Both the position numbers and the translations under genes were made by a program. DNA of 64,000 nt, taken from Saccharopolyspora_C sp047200635. Lineage in GTDB: Bacteria; Actinomycetota; Actinomycetes; Mycobacteriales; Pseudonocardiaceae. The notes beneath the pieces were generated by a model. That model did no database searches. It saw only the letters and a list, made by a program, of their open reading frames with translations, and was not told the DNA's origin. The stretch covers positions 124,001-188,000 of the forward strand of contig NZ_JBJZOI010000010.1 in NCBI RefSeq assembly GCF_047200635.1, read 5' to 3'. This document shows positions 44,941-53,786 of the stretch, piece after piece (within the stretch, counting starts at the first letter, position 1; every line of letters starts with the position of its first letter).

Positions 44941-46530
44941 GTGACCAACCGTCCTGTCGTCCTGATCGCTGAGAAGCTGGCCCCCTCCGTCCTCGACGCG
45001 CTCGGAGAAGAGGTCGAGATCCGCCACGTCGACGGCACGGACCGGCCAGCGCTGCTCGCGGCCGTCGCCGACGCGGACGCGCTGCTGGTCCGCTCCGCGA
45101 CCAAGGTGGACGCCGAGGTGCTGTCGGCGACGAACAAGCTCAAGGTCGTCGCCCGGGCCGGGGTCGGCCTGGACAACGTCGAGGTGCCCGCCGCCACCGA
45201 GCGCGGCGTGATGGTCGTCAACGCGCCCACCTCCAACATCGTCTCCGCCGCCGAGCACGCCATGGCGCTGCTGCTGGCGGTGGCCCGCAACGTCGCCGCC
45301 GCGGACGCGAGCCTGCGCGCCGGGGAGTGGAAGCGCAGCTCCTTCAGCGGCGTCGAGCTCAACGGCAAGACCGTCGGCGTCGTCGGCCTCGGCAAGATCG
45401 GCCAGCTGTTCGCGCAGCGCGTCGCGGCCTTCGGCACCAAGCTCATCGCCTACGACCCCTACGTCTCGGCCGCGCGCGCCGCGCAGCTGGGCATCGAGCT
45501 GGTCAGCCTGGAGGACCTGCTCGCCCGCGCCGACGCGATCTCCATCCACCTGCCCAAGACGGCCGAGACGCTGGGCCTGATCGGTTCGGAGGAGCTCAAG
45601 AAGGCCAAGCCCGGGATGCTCGTCGTCAACGCCGCCCGCGGCGGTCTCATCGACGAGGAGGCGCTCGCCGAGGCGATCCGCGGCGGGCACATCGGCGGCG
45701 CGGGCATCGACGTCTACAAGTCCGAGCCCACCACCTCCAGCCCGCTGTTCGAGCTGGCCAACGTCGTGGCCACCCCGCACCTGGGCGCCTCCACGGCCGA
45801 GGCCCAGGACCGCGCGGGCACCGACGTCGCCCGCTCCGTGCTGCTGGCGCTGCGCGGCGACTTCGTGCCGGACGCGGTGAACGTGCAGGGCGGTGCCGTC
45901 GGCGAGGAGGTGCGCCCGTACCTGTCGCTGACCCAGAAGCTCGGTCACCTGCTGGCCGCCGTGCTGGGCAGCACCCCCACCTCGGTGACCGTGGAGGCGC
46001 GCGGCGAGCTCGCCTCCGAGGACGTGTCGGTCCTGCAGCTGGCCGCGCTGCGCGGGGTGTTCGCCGGGGCCGTGGACAACCAGGTCACCTTCGTCAACGC
46101 CCCGCAGCTGGCCGAGGACCTCGGGGTCGGCGTCGAGGTGAAGACGACCTCGGAGAGCCCGAACCACCGCAGCGTCGTCTCGCTGCGGGCCGCGCTCGCC
46201 GACGGCCGCTCCGCGGTCGTCTCGGGCGCGCTGTCGGGCACCGACCTCGTCGAGAAGCTGATCGAGGTCAACGGTCGCCACTTCGACCTGCGCGCCGAGG
46301 GCAGCGTCCTGCTGCTGGAGTACCCGGACCGCCCGGGCGTGATGGGCACCGTCGGCACCCTGCTGGGCGAGGTCGGCGTGAACGTCGAGGCCGCCACGGT
46401 CAGCCAGACCAAGGAGCGCTCCGACGCGATCATGCTGCTCCGGGTGGACCGCCCGGTCGAGGCGGGCGTGCTGGAGCCGATCGGCGCCGCCGTCGGCGCC
46501 CGCACGGTGCGCACCGTCGACTTCGAGTGA
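44941..46530 (+). CDS. serA: D-3-phosphoglycerate dehydrogenase (long form)
   Basis: 529 residues, the long actinobacterial type: substrate domain, NAD domain (VGVVGLGKIGQLFAQR), intervening ASB domain and C-terminal ACT domain (LEYPDRPGVMGTVGTLLGEVGVNVEAA) for serine inhibition. Catalytic His lies in ATPHLGAST. First step of serine synthesis. GTG 44941 begins VTNRPVVLIAEKLAPS; an in-frame upstream ATG at 44899 is less likely as it has no ribosome site and adds non-conserved sequence. Homologue of Rv2996c. Confidence 0.95.
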   Translation: MTNRPVVLIAEKLAPSVLDALGEEVEIRHVDGTDRPALLAAVADADALLVRSATKVDAEVLSATNKLKVVARAGVGLDNVEVPAATERGVMVVNAPTSNIVSAAEHAMALLLAVARNVAAADASLRAGEWKRSSFSGVELNGKTVGVVGLGKIGQLFAQRVAAFGTKLIAYDPYVSAARAAQLGIELVSLEDLLARADAISIHLPKTAETLGLIGSEELKKAKPGMLVVNAARGGLIDEEALAEAIRGGHIGGAGIDVYKSEPTTSSPLFELANVVATPHLGASTAEAQDRAGTDVARSVLLALRGDFVPDAVNVQGGAVGEEVRPYLSLTQKLGHLLAAVLGSTPTSVTVEARGELASEDVSVLQLAALRGVFAGAVDNQVTFVNAPQLAEDLGVGVEVKTTSESPNHRSVVSLRAALADGRSAVVSGALSGTDLVEKLIEVNGRHFDLRAEGSVLLLEYPDRPGVMGTVGTLLGEVGVNVEAATVSQTKERSDAIMLLRVDRPVEAGVLEPIGAAVGARTVRTVDFE

Positions 46531-46569
46531 GTTCGGCGCCTGGTCGAGGCGCCGCGACAGGGCCGGAAA

Positions 46570-46599
46570 GGGGCCGTCCGCACTCCTGCGGGCGGCCCC
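46570..46599 (+). terminator. Hairpin after serA
   Basis: A 12-bp stem with one G-U pair (46570-46581 with 46588-46599) and the loop ACTCCT, 40 bases after the serA stop. Confidence 0.75.
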
Positions 46600-46763
46600 T
46601 CCTGACGCCGGGCTCATCGGTCTCACTCGTTCGGGTGTCCCGCCAACCGGGACGCCTCGACCACTTGGTGGGTGCGGCGTGCCTGTCCGCGCGGGCTTGC
46701 CGGTAGCCTTCGGCGCAACAGTTCGAGCCCCGCAGGTCGGGGTGGTACTCGGGAGGTGTGTAC

Positions 46764-47807
46764 ATGCGGCTCGCTGTGATCCCCGGTGACGGGATCGGGC
46801 CGGAGGTGGTGGCCGAGGCGCTCAAGGTCCTCGGTGAGGTCGTTCCCGATACCGAGATCACCCGATACGACCTGGGAGCCGCCCGCTGGCACGCGACCGG
46901 TGAGCTGCTGCCCGAGTCGGTGCTCACCGAGCTGCGCCAGCACGACGCGATCCTGCTCGGCGCGGTCGGCGACCCCTCGGTGCCCAGCGGAATCCTCGAA
47001 CGGGGGCTGCTGCTGCGGTTGCGCTTCGAGCTCGACCACCACGTGAACCTGCGCCCCGCCCGGCTGTACCCCGGGGTCAAGAGCCCCGTCGTCGACCCGG
47101 GTGAGATCGACATGGTTGTGGTCCGGGAGGGCACCGAAGGCCCGTACGCCGGCAACGGCGGCCTGCTGCGCAAGGACACCACGCACGAGATCGCCACCGA
47201 GGTCAGCCTCAACACGGCGTTCGGCGTGGAGCGGGTCGTGCGGGACGCCTTCGCCCGCGCCGCCTCCCGGCCGCGCAAGCACCTCACGCTGGTGCACAAG
47301 ACGAACGTGCTCACCCACGCCGGTTCCCTGTGGTCCCGCGTGGTGGAGGAGGTCTCGCTCCAGCACCCCGACGTCACGGTCGCCTACCAGCACGTGGACG
47401 CCACGACGATCCACCTGGTCACCGACCCGGGCCGCTTCGACGTGATCGTCACGGACAACCTGTTCGGCGACATCATCACCGACCTGGCCGGCGCGGTCAC
47501 CGGTGGCATCGGGCTGGCCGCCAGCGGCAACATCGACGCCACCCGCCGGAACCCGAGCATGTTCGAGCCGGTGCACGGCAGCGCCCCGGACATCGCCGGG
47601 CACGGCTCGGCGGACCCGACTGCCGCGGTGCTGTCGGTCGCGCTGCTGCTCGACCACGTCGGGCAGACCGAGGCGGCGCGCCGCGTGGAGGCCTCGGTGG
47701 CCTTCGACCTGGCGACCCGCGACCACGCGGCGCCGGGCGCGACCTTCGCGGTCGGCGATCGCCTCGCTGCGCTGGTCTCCTCCCGCGAGGTGGCCCAGCA
47801 GGCCTGA
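46764..47807 (+). CDS. leuB: 3-isopropylmalate dehydrogenase
   Basis: 347 residues. Oxidatively decarboxylates 3-isopropylmalate in leucine synthesis, and also (R)-2-methylmalate-derived substrate in the citramalate route. IPGDGIGPEVV at the start; metal/substrate motifs VRENTEGPYAGNGG-like (VREGTEGPYAG) and VTDNLFGDIITDLAGAV. ATG 46764 has GGGAGG seven bases upstream. Transcribed alone between two strong hairpins. Confidence 0.95.
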   Translation: MRLAVIPGDGIGPEVVAEALKVLGEVVPDTEITRYDLGAARWHATGELLPESVLTELRQHDAILLGAVGDPSVPSGILERGLLLRLRFELDHHVNLRPARLYPGVKSPVVDPGEIDMVVVREGTEGPYAGNGGLLRKDTTHEIATEVSLNTAFGVERVVRDAFARAASRPRKHLTLVHKTNVLTHAGSLWSRVVEEVSLQHPDVTVAYQHVDATTIHLVTDPGRFDVIVTDNLFGDIITDLAGAVTGGIGLAASGNIDATRRNPSMFEPVHGSAPDIAGHGSADPTAAVLSVALLLDHVGQTEAARRVEASVAFDLATRDHAAPGATFAVGDRLAALVSSREVAQQA

Positions 47808-47823
47808 TCTCCCGAGATCCACG

Positions 47824-47856
47824 ACGGGCGTCTCCCCGGTCCGGGGAGGCGCCCGT
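47824..47856 (+). terminator. Hairpin after leuB
   Basis: A nearly continuous 16-bp inverted repeat (47824-47839 with 47841-47856, one G-U pair), 17 bases after the leuB stop. Confidence 0.8.
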
Positions 47857-47973
47857 TCGCGTCCTCCCGGGCCGGGCCCACCGGACAGGCGGGCAGCGTC
47901 GCGGAACCGTCCCGGATCGTGGGAGGGCCGGTCCGGGTGGTGGTGGGTGCGCGCGTTGTGGCAGCATTCGGGC

Positions 47974-48018
47974 GTGGCCACCAGCACCACGATCATTATC
48001 GAGCCGCGCGCCGGGTGA
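47974..48018 (+). CDS. cimA leader peptide with three consecutive Ile codons
   Basis: A 14-residue frame, VATSTTIIIEPRAG, starts with GTG 47974 six bases after CAGCAT (a -10-like element), so the transcript is probably leaderless. The codons are ATC-ATT-ATC; ATT is rare in this genome. It is followed by a pause-type hairpin and a terminator, then by cimA, whose product leads to isoleucine. This is the layout of an isoleucine-responsive attenuator. Confidence 0.75.
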   Translation: MATSTTIIIEPRAG

Positions 48019-48071
48019 ACGACTCCGCACCCCCGGCGCGCAGACCTCTCGCATCCGCGGGAGGTCTTTTT
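48006..48071 (+). terminator. cimA attenuator (pause hairpin and terminator)
   Basis: Stem 1 is a perfect 10-bp pairing (48006-48015 with 48032-48041) that starts inside the leader-peptide gene. Stem 2 follows immediately: 48042-48052 with 48057-48067, eleven pairs, loop ATCC, then a T-run (48067-48071). A ribosome stalled on the Ile codons would change pairing of the first arm. The terminator ends 68 bases before cimA. Confidence 0.78.
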
Positions 48072-48139
48072 CGTGTCCGGCCCCGGTCGGACCGCGGCAG
48101 GCGTGAGGACCGAGGACCCGCGACCGACAGGAGAGACCA

Positions 48140-49774
48140 GTGACCCGCACGACCCCGGCCGGAACCCCCCTGGGCGACGGCTTCCACGTCTACGACACGA
48201 CGCTGCGCGACGGCGCCCAGCGGGAGGGCATCTCCTACTCGGTCCAGGACAAGATCGCGGTGGCCCGGCTGCTGGACTCGCTCGGCGTCGGGTTCATCGA
48301 GGGCGGCTGGCCCGGCGCGCTGCCCAAGGACACCGAGTTCTTCGCCCGCGCGGCCGCCGGGGAGCTCGAACTCCGGCACGCCGCCCTCGTCGCCTTCGGC
48401 GCCACCCGCCGCGCGGGCGCGAAGGCGCACGAGGACCCGCAGGTGCAGGCGTTGCTGGCCTCCGGCGCCCCGGTGGTCACCCTGGTCGCCAAGGCCGACC
48501 GCAGGCACGTCGAACGCGCGCTGCGCACCTCCGCCGAGGAGAACCGCGCGATGATCGCCGACACCGTCCGGCACCTGGTGGGGGAGGGGCGGCGGGTGTT
48601 CGTGGACGCCGAGCACTTCTTCGACGGCTACGCCCACGACCCGGACTGCGCGCTGCGGGTGCTGGAGTCCGCGGTGACCGCGGGCGCCGAGGTGGCGGTG
48701 CTGTGCGACACCAACGGCGGGCAGCTGCCCACCGGGCTCGCGGACACCGTGCGGGAGGTGGTGGCGCGCACCGGTTTCCGGGTCGGGATCCACTGCCAGG
48801 ACGACACCTCCTGCGCGGTCGCCAACACGGTCGCCGCGGTGCAGGCGGGCGCCACCCACGTGCAGTGCACCGCGAACGGGTACGGGGAGCGCGCGGGCAA
48901 CGCCGACCTGTTCGCGGTGCTGGGCAACCTCGCGACCAAGCTGGAGATGCCGGTGCTGCCGGAGGGCGGACTCGGCGAGCTCACCCGCGTCTCGCACGCG
49001 CTCGCCGAGATCGCCAACCTCGCCCCGGACACCCACCAGGCCTACGTGGGCGCCTCCACCTTCGCGCACAAGGCGGGACTGCACGCCAGCGCGATCAAGG
49101 TGGATCCGGAGCTCTACAACCACCTCGACCCGGCCGAGGTGGGCAACCGGATGCGGGTGCTGGTCACCGAGATGGCCGGGCGGGCGAGCCTGGAGCTCAA
49201 GGGCGCCGAGCTCGGCCTCGACCTGTCCGGGGCGCCGGAAGCGGTGAGCGGCGCGGTGCGCAGGGTCAAGGAGCTGGAGGCGCGCGGGTGGTCCTTCGAG
49301 GCCGCCGACGCCTCCCTGGAGCTGCTGCTGCGCCGCGAGCTCAGCGCGGCGGGAGCGGCGGACGCGGAGGCGGCCGTCCCGTTCGAGCTGGAGTCCTACC
49401 GGGTGCTGCTGGACCACCGGCCGGACGGCGCCGCCGTCTCGGAGGCCACCGTGAAGGTGCACGTCGCCGGGTCCAGGGTGATCGCCACCGCCGAGGGCAA
49501 CGGTCCGGTGAACGCGCTGGACGCGGCGCTGCGCGAGGCCCTGGTGCCGCACCTGCCGTGGCTGCGGGAGGTGGCGCTGGTGGACTACAAGGTGCGCATC
49601 CTCACCGACGCATCCGGCACCGACGCGGTGACGCGGGTGCTGGTGGAGTCCCGGGACGACCACGAGGAGTGGACCACCGTCGGCGTGCACGGCAGCATCG
49701 TCGAGGCGAGCTGGCTCGCGCTGCGCGACGCCCTCGCGTACAAGGCGTTGCGCCGCAAGGCGATCGCGGGCTGA
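48140..49774 (+). CDS. cimA: (R)-citramalate synthase
   Basis: 544 residues. Condenses pyruvate and acetyl-CoA to citramalate, the first step of the threonine-independent isoleucine pathway. HMG-CoA-lyase-like TIM barrel with YDTTLRDGAQREGISYSVQDK at the start, EGGWPGALPKDTEFF, and a C-terminal LeuA-type allosteric domain (about 415-540). EGGWPG is typical of the CimA/NifV-like group, not of LeuA. GTG 48140 with CAGGAGAG upstream. Preceded by the Ile-codon attenuator. Confidence 0.9.
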   Translation: MTRTTPAGTPLGDGFHVYDTTLRDGAQREGISYSVQDKIAVARLLDSLGVGFIEGGWPGALPKDTEFFARAAAGELELRHAALVAFGATRRAGAKAHEDPQVQALLASGAPVVTLVAKADRRHVERALRTSAEENRAMIADTVRHLVGEGRRVFVDAEHFFDGYAHDPDCALRVLESAVTAGAEVAVLCDTNGGQLPTGLADTVREVVARTGFRVGIHCQDDTSCAVANTVAAVQAGATHVQCTANGYGERAGNADLFAVLGNLATKLEMPVLPEGGLGELTRVSHALAEIANLAPDTHQAYVGASTFAHKAGLHASAIKVDPELYNHLDPAEVGNRMRVLVTEMAGRASLELKGAELGLDLSGAPEAVSGAVRRVKELEARGWSFEAADASLELLLRRELSAAGAADAEAAVPFELESYRVLLDHRPDGAAVSEATVKVHVAGSRVIATAEGNGPVNALDAALREALVPHLPWLREVALVDYKVRILTDASGTDAVTRVLVESRDDHEEWTTVGVHGSIVEASWLALRDALAYKALRRKAIAG

Positions 49775-49872
49775 CCGGATCCGGGACCGGCCGCCGCGAC
49801 CGCCTAGGCTTGTCCGGTCCGCCCCGCTCCGGGGCGGGCCGCGAAGCAACCGGGAACGAAAAGAGGTCCGCC

Positions 49873-50649
49873 GTGCGCCTGGCCCGAGTCGCCCACTCCG
49901 ACGGGGTGTCGTTCGTCGCGCTGGAACCCGATCCGTCCGCGCCGCAGGAGAAGGTGCTGGCCATCGAGATCGACCAGCACCCGTTCGGCGACCCCACCTT
50001 CACCGGGCGCAAGTGGCCGATGGCCGATGTCCGGCTGCTCGCCCCGATCCTGCCCAGCAAGGTGATCTGCGTCGGCAAGAACTACGCCGCGCACGCGCAG
50101 GAGATGGGCGGGGAGGCGCCGCGGGACCCGGTCATCTTCATGAAGCCGTCCACCTCGGTCACCAGCCCCAACGCGCCGATCAAGCTGCCGCCGAACTCGG
50201 AGCGGGTGGACTACGAGGGCGAGCTGGCCGTCGTCATCGGCCAGCCCTGCAAGGACGTGCCGGAGGCGCGCGGCACCGACGTGGTGCTGGGCTACACGAT
50301 CGCCAACGACGTCACCGCCCGCGACCAGCAGCAGGCCGACGGGCAGTGGACCCGGGCGAAGGGCTACGACACGTTCTGCCCGCTGGGGCCGTGGATCGAC
50401 ACCGCCGTGGATCCCGCCGACCTCGAGCTGCGCACGGAGCTCGACGGGGAGCTCAAGCAGCGGTCGCGGACCTCGCTGATGCTGCACGACGTCGCGGGCC
50501 TGGTCTCCTGGGTCTCGCGGATCATGACGCTGCTGCCCGGTGACGTGATCCTCACCGGCACGCCGGAGGGCGTCGGCCCGGTGAAGTCCGGGCAGAGCGT
50601 CTCGGTCTCCATCGACGGCCTCGGCACCCTGACGAACCCGGTGCAGTGA
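49873..50649 (+). CDS. Fumarylacetoacetate hydrolase family protein
   Basis: 258 residues. Contains the FAH metal-binding core (ICVGKNYAAHAQEMG, VDYEGELAVVIG, GYTIANDVTARDQQ, GEVILTGTPEGVGP-like ILTGTPEGVGPVKSG). Members cleave or hydrate beta-diketo acids or decarboxylate oxaloacetate; the true substrate is unknown. It is the positional equivalent of Rv2993c, upstream of gltX. GTG 49873 follows AGAGG. A TAGGCT element lies at 49804-49809. Confidence 0.85.
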   Translation: MRLARVAHSDGVSFVALEPDPSAPQEKVLAIEIDQHPFGDPTFTGRKWPMADVRLLAPILPSKVICVGKNYAAHAQEMGGEAPRDPVIFMKPSTSVTSPNAPIKLPPNSERVDYEGELAVVIGQPCKDVPEARGTDVVLGYTIANDVTARDQQQADGQWTRAKGYDTFCPLGPWIDTAVDPADLELRTELDGELKQRSRTSLMLHDVAGLVSWVSRIMTLLPGDVILTGTPEGVGPVKSGQSVSVSIDGLGTLTNPVQ

Positions 50650-50664
50650 CGAACCCGGTGCAGT
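50631..50664 (+). repeat. 17-bp tandem duplication across the FAH-family stop codon
   Basis: GACGAACCCGGTGCAGT occurs twice in a row, the first copy ending inside the stop codon of the FAH gene. The duplicated part lies after the stop and has no effect on the protein. Confidence 0.85.
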
Positions 50665-50702
50665 GACGCGCTCCCCGCGCCGCGGTCGTTCCCGCCCGGC
50701 GA

Positions 50703-50743
50703 GACGTCCCGCCCGCGCGGTCCGGCCGCGCGGGCGGGACGTC
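50703..50743. terminator. Bidirectional hairpin between FAH and flavoprotein genes
   Basis: A perfect 18-bp stem (50703-50720 with 50726-50743) with loop TCCGG, one base before the end of the converging flavoprotein gene. Confidence 0.85.
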
Positions 50744-50744
50744 G

Positions 50745-51980
50745 TCACCGCCGGACGGCCGCGCGAGGCGGGCGTTCGCGGAGCGCGCCGTAGGCGAGCA
50801 GGTAGGGCGGGATCGCCCGCAGCAGCGGCAGCCGGGTGAGCAGCCGCAGCGGCAGCGGGAGCCTGCCGCTGCCGGAGAAGTCGAGCTCGCCGCGCAGCCC
50901 CGGGGCCACCACGTTCCGGTGCAGCACCTGCTGCAATCCCTGGATCAGCACCGTGGTGGGCCAGCGCCGCCGCTGCACGGCCACCACGTGCCGGCGCCGC
51001 AGCCGTCCCTCCCGCAGCGGTCCCGCCAGGTGCCGCGCCGCGGCCACCGCGTCCTGCACCGCGAGGTTGATCCCGATCCCGCCGACCGGCGACATCGCGT
51101 GCGCCGCGTCCCCGATGCACAGCAGCCCCGGCAGGTGCCACTTGCCGAGCCGGTCCAGCGTGACGTGCAGCAGCTTCACGTCGTCCCAGCCGCCGACCAG
51201 CTCGCGCCCGTCGTCGAGCCACGGCGCCATCCGCCGCAGCCGCGCGTTGAAGTCCTCGACCGGCCCGGTGCGGCCCCTCGCGTCGGTGCCCTTCTCGATG
51301 ACGGACGCGATCTGGTAGTAGTCGCCGCGGTCGATCATCGCGGCGAACGACCGCTCCCGCACCAGCCCGATCAGCCCCGCCGGGTCCCGAGGGCGGCGCG
51401 GCACCCGGAACCAGCGCACGTCCATCGGGGTGGGGAAGTCCCGCAGCCCCAGTTCCGGCAGCCGCCGCACGGGTGAGTCCCGCCCGTCGCAGGCGACGGT
51501 GAGGTCCGCGCACAGCTCACCGGTGCCGCCGTCCGCGTCCCGGTAGCGCACCCCGCGGACCCGGCCGCCCTCCCGGATCAGCTCGGTCACCTCCGTGCGC
51601 ATCCGCAGCGCGAACGAGCTCTCGCGCCGCGCCTCGCGGGCGAGCAGGTCCAGCAGGTCCCACTGCGGTACCAGCGCCACGTAGGCGTACTTGATCGGCA
51701 GCAGCCGGAAGTCGCCGATGGTGAGGAACCGGCCGTCCGAGCCGACCGGCAGCCGCACCTGCTCCACCTTGCGCTGCGGGAGCGCGGCGAACTCCTCGGC
51801 CAGCCCCAGGTCGTCGAGCAGCTGCAGGGTCGTCGGGTGCACGGTGTCGCCCCGGAAGTCCCGCAGGAAGTCGCCGTGCTTCTCCAAGACGGTCACCCGC
51901 ACGCCGGACCTGGCCAGCAGCAGGCCCAGCACCATCCCCGCCGGGCCACCGCCGATGATGCAGCAGGTCGTGCGCTCCAT
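50745..51980 (-). CDS. FAD-dependent monooxygenase/oxidoreductase
   Basis: 411 residues. FAD-binding GxGxxG near the start (CCIIGGGPAGMVLGLLLARSGVRVTVLEKHGDFLRDFRGDTV), the DG motif (ACDGRDSPVRR) and the second FAD motif GDAAHAMSPVGGIGINLAVQDA identify a PHBH-type aromatic monooxygenase. ATG 51980 has GGGAG upstream. A perfect palindrome at 52031-52050 suggests control by a TetR- or MarR-type repressor, but none is encoded nearby. Substrate unknown; not part of the conserved mycobacterial order, so probably a later insertion. Confidence 0.85.
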   Translation of the reverse strand: MERTTCCIIGGGPAGMVLGLLLARSGVRVTVLEKHGDFLRDFRGDTVHPTTLQLLDDLGLAEEFAALPQRKVEQVRLPVGSDGRFLTIGDFRLLPIKYAYVALVPQWDLLDLLAREARRESSFALRMRTEVTELIREGGRVRGVRYRDADGGTGELCADLTVACDGRDSPVRRLPELGLRDFPTPMDVRWFRVPRRPRDPAGLIGLVRERSFAAMIDRGDYYQIASVIEKGTDARGRTGPVEDFNARLRRMAPWLDDGRELVGGWDDVKLLHVTLDRLGKWHLPGLLCIGDAAHAMSPVGGIGINLAVQDAVAAARHLAGPLREGRLRRRHVVAVQRRRWPTTVLIQGLQQVLHRNVVAPGLRGELDFSGSGRLPLPLRLLTRLPLLRAIPPYLLAYGALRERPPRAAVRR

Positions 51981-52030
51981 CGCGATCACTCCCAACCACG
52001 GCTCCGCGCGCCGCCGTGCCCTCGGACCAG

Positions 52031-52050
52031 TATTCAACGGTTGTTGAATA
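52031..52050. promoter_or_regulatory. Perfect 20-bp palindrome before the flavoprotein gene
   Basis: TATTCAACGGTTGTTGAATA has two 8-base arms around GGTT. It is AT-rich in a region above 70% GC and lies 51 bases upstream of the flavoprotein start and 68 upstream of gltX. Such TTCAAC/GTTGAA arms are typical of TetR-family operators. Confidence 0.65.
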
Positions 52051-52117
52051 ACTTCAGGGTGCTCCCGCCGGACTCGCTGGTCAAGCACCCCTGGCGGCCC
52101 GATATGGTGGGCCGGTC

Positions 52118-53644
52118 ATGAGCACGCCAGAGTTCGCCACCCCAGCGCCAGGATCCGCCCCGCTCCCCGGAGGCGCGGCCTCCGGAACCGTGCGAGCGCG
52201 GTTCTGCCCCTCGCCCACCGGCACGCCGCACGTCGGACTGATCCGCACCGCCCTCTACAACTGGGCGTTCGCGCGGCACCACGGCGGCACCTTGGTCTTC
52301 CGGATCGAGGACACCGACGCCAGCCGCGACAGCCAGGAGTCCTACGACGCGCTGCTCGACGCGCTGCGCTGGCTCGGGCTCGACTGGGACGAAGGTCCCG
52401 AGGTCGGCGGCGAGCACGGCCCGTACCGGCAGAGCGAGCGCAAGGAGATCTACGCCGACATCGCCCAGCGCCTGCTGGCCGCCGGCGAGCTCTACGAGGC
52501 GTTCTCCACGCCCGAGGAGGTCGAGGCCAGGCACCGCGCCGCCGGCCGCGACCCCAAGCTCGGCTACGACAACTTCGACCGCGACCTCACCGACGAGCAG
52601 AAGGCCGCGCACCGCGCCGAAGGCCGCACCCCGGTGCTGCGGCTGCGGATGCCCGAGCACGACATCACGTTCACCGACCTCGTCCGCGGCGAGATCACCT
52701 TCCGGGCGGGCACCGTGCCCGACCCGGTGCTGATCCGGGGCAACGGGGACGCGCTCTACACGCTCACGAACCCCGTCGACGACGCGCTGATGAAGATCAC
52801 TCACGTGCTGCGCGGGGAGGACCTGCTGTCCTCCACGCCGCGCCAGATCGCGCTCTACGAGGCGCTGCGGCGCATCGGCGTCACCGACTTCACCCCCGAG
52901 TTCGGCCACCTGCCGTTCGTGATGGGGGAGGGGAACAAGAAGCTCTCCAAGCGCGACCCGCAGGCGGATCTGTTCCACCACCGCGACCGCGGCTTCCTGC
53001 CGGAGGGGCTGCTGAACTACCTCGCGCTGCTCGGCTGGTCCATCGCCGACGACCGCGACGTGTTCAGCCTCGACGAGATGGTCGAGGCCTTCGACATCGG
53101 CCGGGTCAGCGGCAATCCCGCCCGCTTCGACCAGAAGAAGGCCGACGCGATCAACTCCGCGCACCTGCGGGCGCTGGCGCCGGACGACTTCGTGGGGCGC
53201 GTGGTGCCGTACCTCATCGCGGGCGGCGTGCTCGACGCCGAACCCACCGAGCAGCAGCTCACCACCGTGCGGGCCGCCGCCCCGCTCGTGCAGGAGCGGC
53301 TCATCGTCCTCTCCGACGCGGTCGGCATGATGCGGTTCCTGTTCGCGGGCGCGGACTTCCAACCGGAGCCCGAGTCCGCGGCCAAGGCCCTCGGCCCGGA
53401 CGCCCGCCCCGTGCTGGAGGCCGCCATCGGCGCGCTGGAAGCCCTTCCCGGGTGGACGACCGAGGCGATCGAGGCGGCGCTCAAGGAGTCCGTCGTGGAC
53501 GGACTCGGGATCAAGCCGCGCAAGGCGTTCGCGCCCGTCCGCGTCGCCATCAGCGGCCGGACCGTCTCACCGCCGCTCTACGAATCCATGGAGCTGCTCG
53601 GCCGCGAGGTCTCGCTGGACCGGCTCCGGCGGGCGCTGGGCTGA
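52118..53644 (+). CDS. gltX: Glutamyl-tRNA synthetase
   Basis: 508 residues. Class I signature PSPTGTPHVG (HIGH box) and KLSKR (KMSKS box). An apolar, proline-rich 25-residue extension precedes the fold. In organisms without GlnRS this enzyme also charges tRNA-Gln with glutamate, to be corrected by GatCAB (genes at 27952-31491). Homologue of Rv2992c. ATG 52118; the tRNA-Gln and tRNA-Glu genes it serves are 1.1-1.8 kb downstream. Confidence 0.95.
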   Translation: MSTPEFATPAPGSAPLPGGAASGTVRARFCPSPTGTPHVGLIRTALYNWAFARHHGGTLVFRIEDTDASRDSQESYDALLDALRWLGLDWDEGPEVGGEHGPYRQSERKEIYADIAQRLLAAGELYEAFSTPEEVEARHRAAGRDPKLGYDNFDRDLTDEQKAAHRAEGRTPVLRLRMPEHDITFTDLVRGEITFRAGTVPDPVLIRGNGDALYTLTNPVDDALMKITHVLRGEDLLSSTPRQIALYEALRRIGVTDFTPEFGHLPFVMGEGNKKLSKRDPQADLFHHRDRGFLPEGLLNYLALLGWSIADDRDVFSLDEMVEAFDIGRVSGNPARFDQKKADAINSAHLRALAPDDFVGRVVPYLIAGGVLDAEPTEQQLTTVRAAAPLVQERLIVLSDAVGMMRFLFAGADFQPEPESAAKALGPDARPVLEAAIGALEALPGWTTEAIEAALKESVVDGLGIKPRKAFAPVRVAISGRTVSPPLYESMELLGREVSLDRLRRALG

Positions 53645-53664
53645 TCAGCAGCACGGTTCCGGCG

Positions 53665-53697
53665 ACCGGGTGATGTCCGCAGTGGACCTCACCCGGT
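53665..53697 (+). terminator. Hairpin after gltX
   Basis: A 9-bp stem ACCGGGTGA/TCACCCGGT, one mismatch, then four more pairs and a five-base loop, 21 bases after the stop. Confidence 0.65.
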
Positions 53698-53786
53698 ACC
53701 GCGGCCGCCACTAAACCGTGTCAGGCCAACCACAATCACCGGCTTGGCCGAGTCGGGCGCGCCGGGCGACCACCTAGCCTCTCGGA

